From: Epiperipatus broadwayi
Taxonomy: Eukaryota; Onychophora; Udeonychophora; Euonychophora; Peripatidae
Direction of reading: 5' to 3'
Assembly: GCA_028023455.1 (NCBI GenBank)
Contig: JAQFVV010012535.1
Location: 930,001 to 994,000 of the forward strand
DNA length: 64,000 nt
Shown here one piece after another: positions 33,226 to 43,600 of this stretch (within the stretch, counting starts at the first letter, position 1; every line of letters starts with the position of its first letter). The notes under the pieces were generated by a model that saw only the letters and a program-made list of their open reading frames with translations, was not told the origin of the DNA and searched no databases. A program made the position numbers and the translations under genes.

Positions 33226-34225
33226 CTAACAAAGGTTTGTGATCTACAGGACATTCATGCCCGTCTATTTGATGTGCTAAAACTGCTCCGTCTTTGTCGC
33301 TATCAAAATGCACTAATAAACTACTAGAGGTTAACAATTCCTTAACTGCTTTAAATGCTTTTTTATGTTTGGTATTCCAAATCCATTTCTGATCTTTGCG
33401 TAGCAGTTCGTATAGAGAAGTTGCGACCATTGCTTTGTTCTTTAGAAAAGGTTCGAAAAAATTAATCAAACCTAGGAAAGCTTGAAGTTGCTTGACATTT
33501 ATTGGGCTTGGAACATCTTTGACTGCCCTAATTTTTTCAGTTAATGGACTTTTCCCTTTTTCCGAAATAAGATGGCCTAAAAACTTTAATTCTCCAGTTT
33601 CCCAAATGCATTTTTTAACATTTAATTTTACCCCTGCATTATTTAGTTTCTCGCATACTTCCCGAATTTTACTTCTTAATTTTTCTGGTGATGTCGCAGC
33701 AATCAAAATATGGTCATAATATGGCGTCACTCCTTCCAAGCCTTGTAATATTGAATTTATTTTTGCTTGAAATATGTTTGGAGCTGATGTAATTCCAAAA
33801 GGGAGATGATCACATTTGAATAATCCAAAAGGGGTCACAATTGTTAATAACCGAGCTGTATCATCCGTAACTCTTAGTTGGTAATATGCTGAATTTAAAT
33901 CCAATTTCGCAAAAATTTTTACTTTAGCTAGATTACTGAGAATCTCATGTACATTCAGCACTGTGTAAGCTCCTTTATTAAGATACTTATTTACTGTTGT
34001 TCTATAATCCCCACACAGCCTAATTTTTCCGTCTGGTTTTGTTAATACAACAATCGGTGTGGCCCAATCCGCCTCCTCGACTGGGGATAACACGTCTTTT
34101 TTAACTAATGCTTCTATTTTTTCCTCTACTAACTGCCTTTGTGCAAAAGGTATTTTTCTCGGTTTACAAATAACCGGTTTAGCATTTTCATTTAAGTGCA
34201 AGTCAATGGGCTTTGATTTTATCAA
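33194..34225 (-). pseudogene. reverse transcriptase with truncated RNase H of the Ty3/gypsy element
   Basis: A 343-codon frame. Fingers and palm: KIRLCGDYRTTVN, KLDLNSAYYQLRV (first catalytic Asp), LPFGITSAPNIFQ. The active-site box reads YYDHILIA at about residues 169-176, where the family has Y.DD, so the second Asp is His and polymerisation should be lost. FLGHLISEKG and LQAFLGLINFF follow normally. RNase H is cut short: HFDSDKDGAVLAHQIDGHECPV runs straight into DHKPLLG, skipping the first catalytic strand and about 50 residues of the middle. These look like in-frame deletions. The N-terminal 30 residues overlap the protease end in another frame. Confidence 0.9.
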
Positions 34226-34589
34226 ACCTAAATCTTCCGTAAATAAATTCGGATATTTCTTTTTCCACCGAGACCTTTTTAACTATATTAAATTTAATGC
34301 CTAAGTCTTTAAACCAGTTTCTTCCTATTAATGGACTAATATCTTTATCTACTGTATATATAGGTAATTTGTAGTTTTTATTTTTAAACCCAACTATTAC
34401 TTTGGATTTCCCAATTAACTTGATTGGGTTCCCGTTGACATCTCTAATGTTAATGTTAGCTTTCTGTATTTTAATCTGAGGGCTCTCTGTGGATATTTCC
34501 TTCCACTTTTTCATAGATATTAATGAAATTCCTGAGCCACTATCTATTTCCGTTTCTACTCTTTCGTTACTTAACTTAATCTCTAGCAT
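34203..34589 (-). pseudogene. protease of the Ty3/gypsy element
   Basis: A frame of 128 codons holds the aspartic protease motif DSGSG near residue 17 (VETEIDSGSGISLIS) and, about 75 residues later, LIGRNW, the usual second block of retroelement proteases. The enzyme would cut the Gag-Pol polyprotein. It lies after the gag stop and overlaps the RT frame. Whether the offset is natural frameshifting or decay cannot be told. Confidence 0.85.
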
Positions 34590-34670
34590 GAATTGATCCT
34601 GCTCATTTTTTAAGATATTTTTTTTAATTACTGTTTTCCACTGTTTCTGATCTTTACCATATTCAGATTT

Positions 34671-35405
34671 TCATTCAGGTTTTTTGCACAGTGCTGTGAA
34701 ATGACCTTTGCCCCCACAGTTGTAACATTTTTCGTTTCTCCATTTACAGCTTTTAGACAAACGACCTACTTTACCACAACAAAAACATTTTATTTCGAAA
34801 CTTTTCCCTTCTTTACTACATTCCTTATCCTTTCTCTCTATTTTAAAAATAGTATTCTTATAGTTTTTCTCCATTCTATTTGAAAAAGCTAAAGCTTGTT
34901 CTACCACTGATTCATATACTATTCCCTTTTGAATAGCACCTTCATAAGTTATCTGAGTTTTAATTAATAATGATTGACGCAATTTATCGTCCTTCATTCC
35001 CCATAATAACTGGTCAATAAGAATTTGTTCCACAAAGTCACCGTACTCACAATTCTTTGCTAATTGGCGTAGAACAATATATTCTTTAATCGATTCAAGT
35101 TTGTCTTGTTTGTGGTTCCTCAATTTTAACCTAGCTAAATACTTCAATGGTCTTGCGCTAAAATAATCTGTTAGTCTTTGAACCAGGTCATCATAGTTAC
35201 TACTATCTGTAACTTGTCTATTATACAATTTGTTTACTATTTCAATAACTTTTCTACCTGACAAACATAATAATGCTGCTACTTTCCTGTCATTTTCAAT
35301 AATACTATATCACTTAAAATAATTTTGTAATTGAAGCACATAAAAGGGCCATTCGTGTGGAATATCTATCCCAAATTCCGATATATTAGCTTGTCCTATC
35401 GACAT
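34671..35405 (-). pseudogene. Gag of the Ty3/gypsy element
   Basis: The likely start ATG is at 35403-35405, close to the primer-binding site; it begins MSIGQANISEFGIDIP. A TGA at 35310-35312 interrupts it after 31 codons, and the frame then continues open (from the inner Met at 35264) to 34671. The capsid-like part contains YLARLKLRNHKQ and DQLLWGMKDDKLRQ. Two zinc knuckles follow: CFCCGKVGRLSKSC, in which the usual His is Arg, and an intact CYNCGGKGHFTALC. Gag would package the element RNA into particles. Confidence 0.9.
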
Positions 35406-35479
35406 TTTAATTCTTTAACAACTCACCAACTTCTGAATTACTGTTCGGTGTACTTCTTTCATAAGCTTGAAAACAGATT

Positions 35480-35496
35480 TTCTCCTGACTGTGCCA
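35480..35496 (-). promoter_or_regulatory. primer-binding site of the Ty3/gypsy element
   Basis: Four bases inside the 5' LTR the minus strand reads TGGCACAGTCAGGAG, complementary to a tRNA ending ...GTGCCA. The tRNA species is not assigned. Confidence 0.65.
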
Positions 35497-35500
35497 AAAT

Positions 35501-36186
35501 TGTGATGTACTTGATTTAATGTTACTTATGAGAAACAACTAAATACACCTAATTCAAGTAACTATTACACTCTTGCATAAAATTAAGATATCCCACTTAA
35601 CAGGTACAAGATTTTATTAGTATGAAAAATAACAATCATTTATAAACAGAATTATCATTAGTTCTACTAGTGCCTGTAAGGCTTACAAAAATAATAATAA
35701 GACAGATATAGTCTGTATAATTACCCTAGGTTGGTCTTTGGTACCTTCACACCCGAATATCTGGTTCTCCTCCCATCATTGGTCCTGTTCTGAATTCGCA
35801 CTACACTTAAGTCTCTCAGAAAAGCAGGACTGCAATTAATCTGTCCTTTCTCTGCTAGATTATAACTACTTTTTGTTCTATTGTTTATTCCTTATCAATT
35901 TTAATCACCAAATTATTCTGGGTTTATTTCTGAACTAATTAATTAAATTGTTCTTTACGTTTTTAATCCTTCATTTAATTAATTATTTATTTGGATCTTC
36001 CATCTTGTTTTACACATTGCTTTTTATAAAATATCTATATGAAAAACCATTTGTAATTTCTAATTTTCATTTTTATTAAATCAACTCGTTTACTTTTACA
36101 TGTAATTATTTAACACTTTTAACTTCTGGAGTACACACGGTTTCAAATGTATTTTTTCTTAATATTAATCGTACTACAACATAACA
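35501..36186 (-). repeat. 5' LTR of the Ty3/gypsy element
   Basis: The full-length partner of 31092-31777. Substitutions are scattered and no indel was seen by eye. Confidence 0.95.
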
Positions 36187-36862
36187 GTTTGTAATGAGAA
36201 AATACATTAAAAAAACTGTTGAAATTTACCGATTTTATGGTTTGTAATATGTTTATGGTAAAATACATTCAAAAATTGTTGAATTCCACCGATTTTATGG
36301 CTTTTTGCTTAGTAGCATCTTGTATTAATTTTATGGTAAAATACGTTCAAAAATTGTTGAAATTTAGCGATTTTTTAATTTGTAATAAATTTATTGTATA
36401 ATACGTTAAAAAACTCTTGAAATTTACTGATTTTATAGTTAGTAATATGTTTATGGTAAAATACATTCAAAAATTGTTGACATCTATTGATTTTATGGCT
36501 TTTTGCTTAGTAGAATCTTGTATTAATTGTATGGTAAAATACGTTCAAAAATTGTTGAAATTTAGTGATTTTATGAGTTTTTGCTTAATGGTGTCTCGTC
36601 TTAAGTATTTAAAAATGGTTTTTACTTTGTAATAAATTTGTGGTAAAATACGTTCAAAAATTGTTGAAATTTACTGATTTTATGGGTTTTTGCTTAATGG
36701 CTTTGCAGAGTAATTACTTAAATATGGTTTTTAGTTTATAATAAATTTATGGTAAAATATGTTCAAAAATTGTTGAAATTTATGACTTTTGCTTAATGGC
36801 ATCTCATGTTAAATGCTTAAAAATGGGTTTTAATTTGTAATATATTTATGGTAAAATGATTT
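36187..36862. repeat. tandem array, about 60-bp unit with longer variants (right part)
   Basis: Continuation of the array cut by the gypsy element. Units share ATTGTTGAAATTTA(C/G)(C/T)GAT and TTTATGGTAAAATACGTTCA. Some units carry an extra GGCTTTTTGCTTAGTAG or GGGTTTTTGCTTAATGG block, giving a longer period. Open frames here (repeating DFM, MVKYIQKLL) are by-products of the repeats. Confidence 0.85.
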
Positions 36863-36869
36863 TCAGTTT

Positions 36870-37147
36870 GTATTAGTATTGTGACACAGAGCATGTATTA
36901 GACCTGCTGCAACTTTTCACATTCACATCAACCTGCCAATAACTTTGTAAATCTTGGGAAAATATGTACAAAAGATTCATATAATGTTATTTTCGTAAAT
37001 GTTTGTGAAAATATCATGTATATAATTCGCATACACATTATTTTCATCAGATCACAAGATTACAAAGTTATAAGCAAATTGATATGAATGTAAAAAGTCA
37101 CAGCAGGTCTAATGTGCTCTGTGTCACAGGACTAATACATAAGTACC
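36870..37147. repeat. subterminal hairpin and right terminal inverted repeat
   Basis: About 36872-36960 (TATTAGTATTGTGACACAGA, later CAATAACTTTGTAAATCTTG) is the reverse complement of about 37065-37135. The right end of the TIR element thus carries an inverted second copy of its own terminal repeat that lacks the outermost GGTACTTATG. Confidence 0.75.
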
Positions 37148-37155
37148 AGTTGAAC
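37148..37155. repeat. 8-bp target site duplication, right copy
   Basis: AGTTGAAC, identical to 29895-29902. Confidence 0.8.
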
Positions 37156-37217
37156 AACAAACAATGACTAATATATATATGCAGAGCAATAAACTCATTT
37201 ATTAAGTTTAAAATGTT

Positions 37218-38571
37218 GCTTATATGGTACTAGTACATATAATACACTCCACCACTTGATGGAGCTGGTTTTTCCCCAATGCACATCAATATACATGGTC
37301 ATGGGCTAATTTTACACATTTATATACAACCTTTTCTGATTTTTTAAAAATTTCTATACATTATTTTTTTATATACACGATATTTTATTTTTGTTTTTTT
37401 TTAACACTTTTTGAAAATAATATGGGTTTTTTTTACTAAAGACTTAAACATTTTGTTTTTAATAAACAAACACTTTGTTTTTAGATGATGGAGGGCGGTT
37501 TGGTCTGCTTTTTAATTATCGTCTTTTTACCTTGTTTTTGGATATACTTTTTTTTTAACATTTATGCTACTGAAAAGTTCTTCTTTATTTTTAGATGGTG
37601 GAAAGGGGTTAGTTTGCTTTTTAATAATCAAACACTTTGTGTTTAGATGGTGAAAAGGTGTTGGTTTGCTTTTTAATTATCATCCTTTCTACTTTTTTTA
37701 TATGTATACTTTTTTTAAACATTTATGCTACTGAAAAGTTCTTCTTTATTTTTAGATGGTGGAAAGAGGGTTGGTTTGCATTTCAATTATCGACTTTTTT
37801 GATATTTTATATTTTTTAACATTTATGCTATGAGAAGTTGTTGCTTAATTTTTATGCTTTTTAAGAAATCCTTAAACATTTTGTTTTTAATAAATCTATA
37901 GTTTGTTTTTCAATGGAGAGTAGGTTTAGTTTTCTTTTCAGTTATGTAAATAACAACAATTTTCCATGAAATAATTTGGACATTTATTGGATAAAAAAAT
38001 AAACTAAACTTTTTACCAGTTATAAAGATGTTGGCATAGAAACAACAAAAATTGTGGCTGGCAATTCACTGAGCTTCAATGGATTTTTTACACTTGCTGT
38101 CACCATTTTATTATTCTCATGCAGAATCACGTGAAAACATGCATTTTTGCATAAACTAGGATGAACTGTGCTTTTCAACCTAACCTTTTGCAGTTGTGTT
38201 CAGTTAAAAATCATAGGGAAGCATGTGTGATGGGCTAACAATTCTTAGTATGTACTACTTCTTTGATTAAGCTTTCTCACAATTATTCAGTCATGAATGT
38301 TTTAAGAGTTTTGCATACTTAAAATATGGCTACCATCAAATCATACCTTAGTGATAGGTCAATTGCTCTCACTTGAATACTTTTGCAACCCAATGGGCAA
38401 GATATTTCATTACATAATCATAGAATACATTGCCATCAAGTCATCTATTACAAGTACAATACACTGTTGTAGACATAAGTTAGGTTGCTAAAATGGCATA
38501 TTGATGTGTGTTGGATAAAACCAGCACCACCAAGTGGTGGTGTATATTATATGTACTAGTACTGCTTATAT
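37218..38571. mobile_element. second TIR DNA element with 8-bp target duplication
   Basis: GCTTATAT occurs at 37218-37225 and 38564-38571. Between them the left end GGTACTAGTACATATAATAC pairs with the right end (AGTACTAGTACATATAATAT on the minus strand), and similarity runs for about 70 bp (CCACCACTTG, GCTGGTTTT, CACATCAATAT). The unit is 37226-38563 (1338 bp) and has no transposase. Like its neighbour it starts GGTACT, has an 8-bp duplication and holds tandem repeats, so both may be mobilised by the same kind of transposase. They are only 62 bp apart. Confidence 0.75.
37437..37920. repeat. degenerate tandem repeat inside the second TIR element
   Basis: Repeated blocks: AACATTTATGCTACTGAAAA, GTTCTTCTTTATTTTTAGAT and GGTTTGCTTTTTAATTATC occur two to four times with spacing changes (units of about 95-185 bp). 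Confidence 0.65.
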
Positions 38572-39040
38572 ATTAGTCAATCTATTATTGATCCTTTGTA
38601 CAACATTTAGAGTGCTTTTAATTCATAGCCTGGAAGTGAATTATTTACTCCCTTTGTTTACAAATACAATGTGCTATGTTTAATTTAAAGTTTACATATT
38701 AAATCTTATTTAATTATTAAAATTGAGGTGTTAAAAGAGAGATGCTGTCTCTAACCATGCATAATTGATTGTGAGTTTAGTAACTCTTAAGTGCTATATT
38801 TTGTCTGGCTGATAAATTAATTTCACTCTGAATTATTAATAATGTTGACAAAGGCATGCTTATAAACATCAGAGCTCCCAAGAATAGCTGGATTCATTCT
38901 ATTCTTGATCCTTTGTTCAACATTGAGAGAACTTTAATTTATAGTCTATGGGATAATGATTTACCATTTTTGTCTACATATACTCTTTATGTTTAATTTA
39001 AACTTTGTGTATTATTTTTTAAATAATATAATAAATATAC
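38572..39040. repeat. diverged direct repeat, two copies about 325 bp apart
   Basis: CTATTATTGATCCTTTGTAC at about 38581 and CTATTCTTGATCCTTTGTTC at about 38898 are each followed by AACATT.AGAG...TTTAATT.ATAG. The rest is AT-rich and non-coding. Confidence 0.5.
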
Positions 39041-39086
39041 AGTGGGCTTAAGTAAATCTGGACCCTGTACACATCAATATATATAT

Positions 39087-39089
<3 letters not shown>

Positions 39090-39157
<68 letters not shown>
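39090..39157. repeat. (GA)n microsatellite
   Basis: An uninterrupted AG run of about 67 bp. It creates an artificial Arg-Glu repeat frame. Confidence 0.95.
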
Positions 39158-39162
<5 letters not shown>

Positions 39163-39288
39163 AAATTAGAGGAACATTGAATAATAATGCAAAAATTAAA
39201 AATTATGAACTTCTAGCATTCGTTCATAAAATAGAGTTGTACTGTAAAAAGAAAGAAGATACAGAATGATTTATGCCATATATATATA

Positions 39289-40231
39289 AACATATTTTGC
39301 GGGTTCTTTCGTGTTAAAATATTTTAAATACTGACGTTTCGACTTGGTAACACAAGTCATCCACTGAGTGACAAAAAGTAGAAAGACGGTTGTAGAGGCG
39401 CTACAATCACTGATTTGAAAAAAACGTTAAAGTTCCACCAATAGCAAAAATGTTAAATTAAGATAAGTCACATCTGAAAGAAGAAATAAATCATATTAAT
39501 AGTGTTTTATTAGCAAATAGTTACAATTATAAATTTATTAAAAAAGCCTTATTTCAAGCCCAAAATGGACAAAATAGGAAACAAAAAGATAATAAATCAG
39601 CTATTAGGATTTGTGTTCCATGTGTAAAAGGAACTACAGACAGTATTGGATGTATATTAAAACGCTATAATATAAATATAGCGTTTTCTACTCATCAAAA
39701 GATCAGCAATATAATAATTCAATCTCTCTTGAATCTCATGGTGTTTGTCAAATCTCATGTGAAAATTGTAAGGCTTCTTACATAGGTATGAGTAATCGTC
39801 ACATCAGTGTTAGGAGAGATGAGCATGCTAATGCAATTAAACAACATTCATCATCATCAGCTCTCTCACTCCATACTATGGATTCAAGTCATAAAATTAA
39901 TTTTTCTAGTACCAGGATCATATCCAGATGTGATAATCTATACCAGTGCAAAATTAGAGAAGCCATTGAGATACTTAAAAGGCCAGATTGTATCAATAAG
40001 CGAGTTGATACAAGCAAACTTCCTCCTATTTGGAAAGATTTTTTTAAAATTTTTTCTTAATTTAACATTTTTGCTTTTGGTGGAACTTTAATGTTTTTTT
40101 CTTCAAATCAGTGATTGTAGCACCTCTACAACCATCTTTCTACTTTTTGTCACTCAGTGGATGACTTGTGTTACCAAGTCGAAACATCAGTATTTAAAAT
40201 ATTTTAACACGGATGAACCCGCAAAATATGT
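39289..40231 (+). mobile_element. Penelope-like element, internally truncated, with inverted terminal repeats
   Basis: The left arm (39289-39462) is the reverse complement of the right arm (40056-40231). The plus-strand right end carries GGATGACTTGTGTTACCAAG, then TCGAAAC: a 6-bp stem GACTTG/CAAGTC followed by GAAA, in the same layout as the hammerhead-like ends at 3921 but with a poorer CUGANGA box. Between the arms only the end of the RT frame and the GIY-YIG endonuclease remain. Inverted terminal repeats plus a C-terminal GIY-YIG domain identify the Penelope class. Confidence 0.85.
39480..40060 (+). pseudogene. Penelope-like C-terminal region with GIY-YIG endonuclease
   Basis: From 39480 a frame encodes AIRICVPCVKGTTDSIGCIL and KRYNINIAFSTHQKI, the region linking RT to the endonuclease in these elements. 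A frameshift lies at about 39730-39745. The next frame reads GVCQISCENCKASYIGMSNR, the GIY-YIG core with its Cys cluster, then HISVRRDEHANAI with the conserved Arg and a helix. It ends REAIEILKRPDCINKR...LPPIWKDFF and a stop at 40058-40060. The domain would nick target DNA for retrotransposition. With one frameshift and no RT it is not functional alone. Confidence 0.85.
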
Positions 40232-40561
40232 CTTTTATATATGCAACCCGTGTAAATCTTCATATCAACATATATATATATATATATATATAATAGTTTC
40301 TGCATTTTCAAATTTCCAATACTTTCTTAAAGTAATTATTTTTTTCATTAGTAATTAAGAAATTTTCCATGTCATAGAAAATCAAAATCTAAAATTAAAT
40401 AGTCTGAAAAGAGTAATAAGTTTAATTACATTGAAATTTATAATAATTAAATAGAAAATTAACCATAACTATCTTTCCTTTTGAATCAGCCTTTATGCAA
40501 TTAATCAAAATTTTTCTTTTTAATAATAAACTTACAATTGTAGATAAAATAAAGAACTTAC
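40232..40561. other. AT-rich DNA with a (TA)n run, probably intron of the PEBP-family gene
   Basis: Contains (TA)n at about 40269-40292. On the minus strand it starts with the GTAAGT donor of the neighbouring exon. Confidence 0.5.
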
Positions 40562-40660
40562 ACTTATGTTAACTTTCATCCAATGAAGCCAATATCTCAT
40601 GGTGGGAGATGTAGGAATTGGTGCATCTTTGTCCACCATAATAATCGCATACTGACTATC
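40562..40660 (-). CDS. internal exon of a PEBP-family (phosphatidylethanolamine-binding) protein
   Basis: On the minus strand TTTGCTTTTGTAG precedes an open 99-nt block, and GTAAGTTC follows it: a textbook acceptor and donor. The exon keeps phase 0 and encodes 33 residues. QYAIIMVDKDAPIPTSP is followed by RYWLHWMKVNIS. This matches the first conserved region of PEBP/RKIP-like proteins, where the pattern is (Y)..(L/I)MVD.DAP......(R).W.HW(L)V.NI. The DPDAP proline is Lys here, and the ligand-pocket His-Trp is present. The family binds anionic phospholipids and includes kinase inhibitors and secreted forms; which one this is cannot be told from 33 residues. Other exons must lie upstream (higher coordinates) and downstream but were not recognised, so introns are long. 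Confidence 0.8.
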
Positions 40661-43600
40661 CTACAAAAGCAAAGTATTTTAATAAAGATCTATATATGCA
40701 TATAAAGATAAAAAGAATTTAAATAGTTTACTGCAGGACAAAGTTTTCTTTAATCAATTTTCATAGAGAAAGAGTGAAAAGTTAAAGTATTACTTATCAG
40801 GCTTCCCAATTAACAGGTAGAGATGAGCAATTTTATATTTTGTTTTACTCTCTAATACAGTAAGAATGGCTTGACACCCATTTATTTGTCAATTTTGAAA
40901 GGCTACTAATTTGATTATGAGTCAGTTATGTCAAACAAAAATTTTAATGAAATTAAAGTCTGGAAAAAAATCCAATTTTTAAATAACTAGATTTTGACTC
41001 CACTTTGTCAAATAATGCCCATTAAATATCAGTTACTAATTTATTTTAATTTCATTTATAATAGAAATTTTTTATAGGAATTTATACATTCTATGTAGAA
41101 GTAAATTGTACAAATTTCTTTAATGATTTAAATTTTTACGATTCAAATAACCATTCAAATTTTGGAAACAAATATAAAATAAATATAATCTCTTATAATG
41201 TTTTCTTATATAAATAAATAAGGTCAAATAGAGTTATATAACAACAAATATTGTATTATTTAATACATTAGAGCTTTTTTAGCAATATTTTGTGACCTCC
41301 TCAGTGTAACTTATATATTATATCATATTATATAGTATGAACATTAACAAAACATTACATACATTGTCATCTAGGTTTAATTTTATAAATTACAACTCTC
41401 TTTCATATAAGTATTATGCATCAAATGAACAAATATGACAATATTATTCTTTACCCTGACAAGATAGTGTAAAATATTTTTTGCTATTTATAATTTACAT
41501 TATTAATTATCCTTTATACAAATCTGTATACATTATACATGTATACATACATCTTTTCTTTTATAATCACATATGTATTGTGACCTTCTGAATGGCCACA
41601 AGAAACAAACTTTAATTAAATCATACTATGTCAGTGGTATATAACTGCATTTAACTAAAAAAAAAAAAATAGCGATAAAATTTTAAAAAATTTATGTTAA
41701 TGATCTAAAACCTTATGTGAGAGTTGCTTATGAATGTTAGTTGAAAGTTTTCTAAGTATTTAGTATTCTATTATTATATTTGATGAAACATTTAATGGTA
41801 GAAAAAAGGGTGGATTATTACAGGAGTTGTTGATGTGTAAGGTAAGTTGATGAAAATTTGTTTTATTTATTTGTAAAATAGTGGTTGGTATTTGTTTAGA
41901 TGTTTTTCTGATCTGTTTATTCATTGGCATCCCCATTCATTATAGGTAGTAAAATCAGTGAAATATGTTTAATCAAGATATAAGTTATGTTTTAGTCAGG
42001 ATAATTTAGTATTCATATAGCAGGATATGTGTGTGCATATATGTCTGTGTCATCTTTTAATTTCATTTTCATATTTAATTAAAGTACAGAACTTACATTT
42101 TCCAATAAAACACTTAAAATAACAGTAAATATCTCTGATAATAAGTGCAAGTATATTTTGAGTGATTAATGGATCCCTGGATTGGTGAACTACTTGACAA
42201 ATTAAATTGTGTTATCAACCATTTTATTTAATAACTAAATAATGCTTATTTATTTTAAAAATGTAAAAATATTTTTTTTGTTTTATTCTGTTTGATTTAA
42301 GTTAGAAAATCAAATGATTTGTTTTTCTCAAGAAAATATTTATTGAATAATTGTTACTTAGTTATCTGAGTCCAAAGGGTGGAACAGACCTTTGGAGGAT
42401 AAGGTGACCTCTTGATTGATGGAAAGGAAATGTATTTAAGTAATAGCCAATAATAAAGATTATGCTGCTTTTGCCACTTCTTCTATGTACATAGTTTTTT
42501 TTCAATCTCTTCCAGGAATTATGTCAGTTAAACTCCAAAGCATAAATTTTTAAACATTATTATTTTATAAAATTCAGTATGGGAATTCTAGCTACCAGAC
42601 AACTTTAAGAAAAGATGTCAGGCTAATTTTTAAGGTATATTTTCTTCACTTTCCACTCAATTAAACTTTAAATTAACACTATCATTTGAAATTTATTTAC
42701 ATGCTTATAACCTAAATCTACTTTATATTGCCTATGTTTTCTATCATTAAGGAGAAAATGAAATTGTGTGAACTTTATAATCTTTTAAGGAAATTGATGC
42801 AAGACTGTTTAACAAAGCCTATCATAGACACTAAGTTTAAATTCTCTTCTAATTATATAAAAGTGAAGTTAAATTGAGAGGATGTGTGTATAATTTATTG
42901 TGCTATATTTTGAACTACTATGTGATAATAACTATGTTTATCATTCATGTTTATAAAATATTTTATTAAAGAAGTGAATGTGTGGCTCACAAAGAATTAA
43001 CCAATAATTAGTATTTATTTAATGTGTACTGAATTTAAATCGAGTAGGAAGGACATTAATATTATATATTTCTTGTTCTCCTCAGTATGTGGATGTATTA
43101 TAAAAGAAAAGTATTATTATCTAAAGAATTGCAGATTTTCCATGCACAATTAGCATTGGACCAAAATAATTATATTCGTGCTAACTTATGAAGCTTATGG
43201 GAAGCTAATGTTCTTTTGGAAGCCTGGTAAAGTTATTACTAAGTTGGAAATTTCCAGAATTAATTAAATAGTCAATATCAAATCAATGTGTGGCTGAAAT
43301 TATTTATCTATTATCTCCGCTATTATAACATGCTTATTACTTGTACATTATATTAGTGAGCTCAATTAGCTATTGCTAAGAACATTTGAGATTGCTTAAT
43401 TAAATCTAAATTGTGAATGTTTATCCTATAAGAATTTGTCTTCATATTTTACTAACACATACTCAGTTGAAATCATCATCATTATCTTCGCATCATTCAG
43501 GAGACTTTATGTTTAAAAAAAAAACTTTGCAAATAAACTTTTTTTTTAAAGTTAAAGAAGAGTAACTATTTTTTTGTTTGTTATGGAGATATCATAGACA

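Larger units (their letters stand above)
31092..36186 (-). mobile_element. Ty3/gypsy LTR retrotransposon, full length but defective
   Basis: Two 686-bp LTRs (31092-31777 and 35501-36186) begin TG and end CA. GTTTG flanks the element at 31087-31091 and 36187-36191, a 5-bp target duplication as expected of this class. By eye the LTRs differ at about 20 positions (roughly 3%), mostly transitions, so the insertion is fairly recent compared with the other elements here. The order Gag, protease, RT, RNase H, integrase on the minus strand is that of Ty3/gypsy. A premature stop in gag, a changed RT active site, RNase H deletions and several frameshifts make it non-autonomous. Confidence 0.95.
29903..37147. 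mobile_element. non-autonomous TIR DNA element carrying a tandem array and a nested Ty3/gypsy
   Basis: The left end GGTACTTACGTATTAGTCCT is the inverse of the right end (GGTACTTATGTATTAGTCCT on the minus strand), and similarity runs inward for about 85 bp (GTGACACAG, TTTTTACA). Identical AGTTGAAC octamers flank the ends. Without the nested 5.1-kb gypsy element the unit is about 2.15 kb. Inside are a diverged direct repeat, a roughly 60-bp tandem array and a subterminal hairpin, but no transposase. An 8-bp duplication fits hAT, Merlin or P-type elements; the GG start is compatible with Merlin. I cannot decide between them. Confidence 0.75.

Noticed and set aside
36219-36632. Repetitive frames with MVKYIQKLL-like peptides
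   Set aside because: They follow from the 60-bp tandem array; unit length changes break the frame and there is no start context.
30846-36862. CRISPR array
   Set aside because: Units are contiguous and degenerate, without unique spacers, and the DNA is eukaryotic.
39042-39269. Frame with a long Arg-Glu repeat
   Set aside because: It is the (GA)n microsatellite read in frame.
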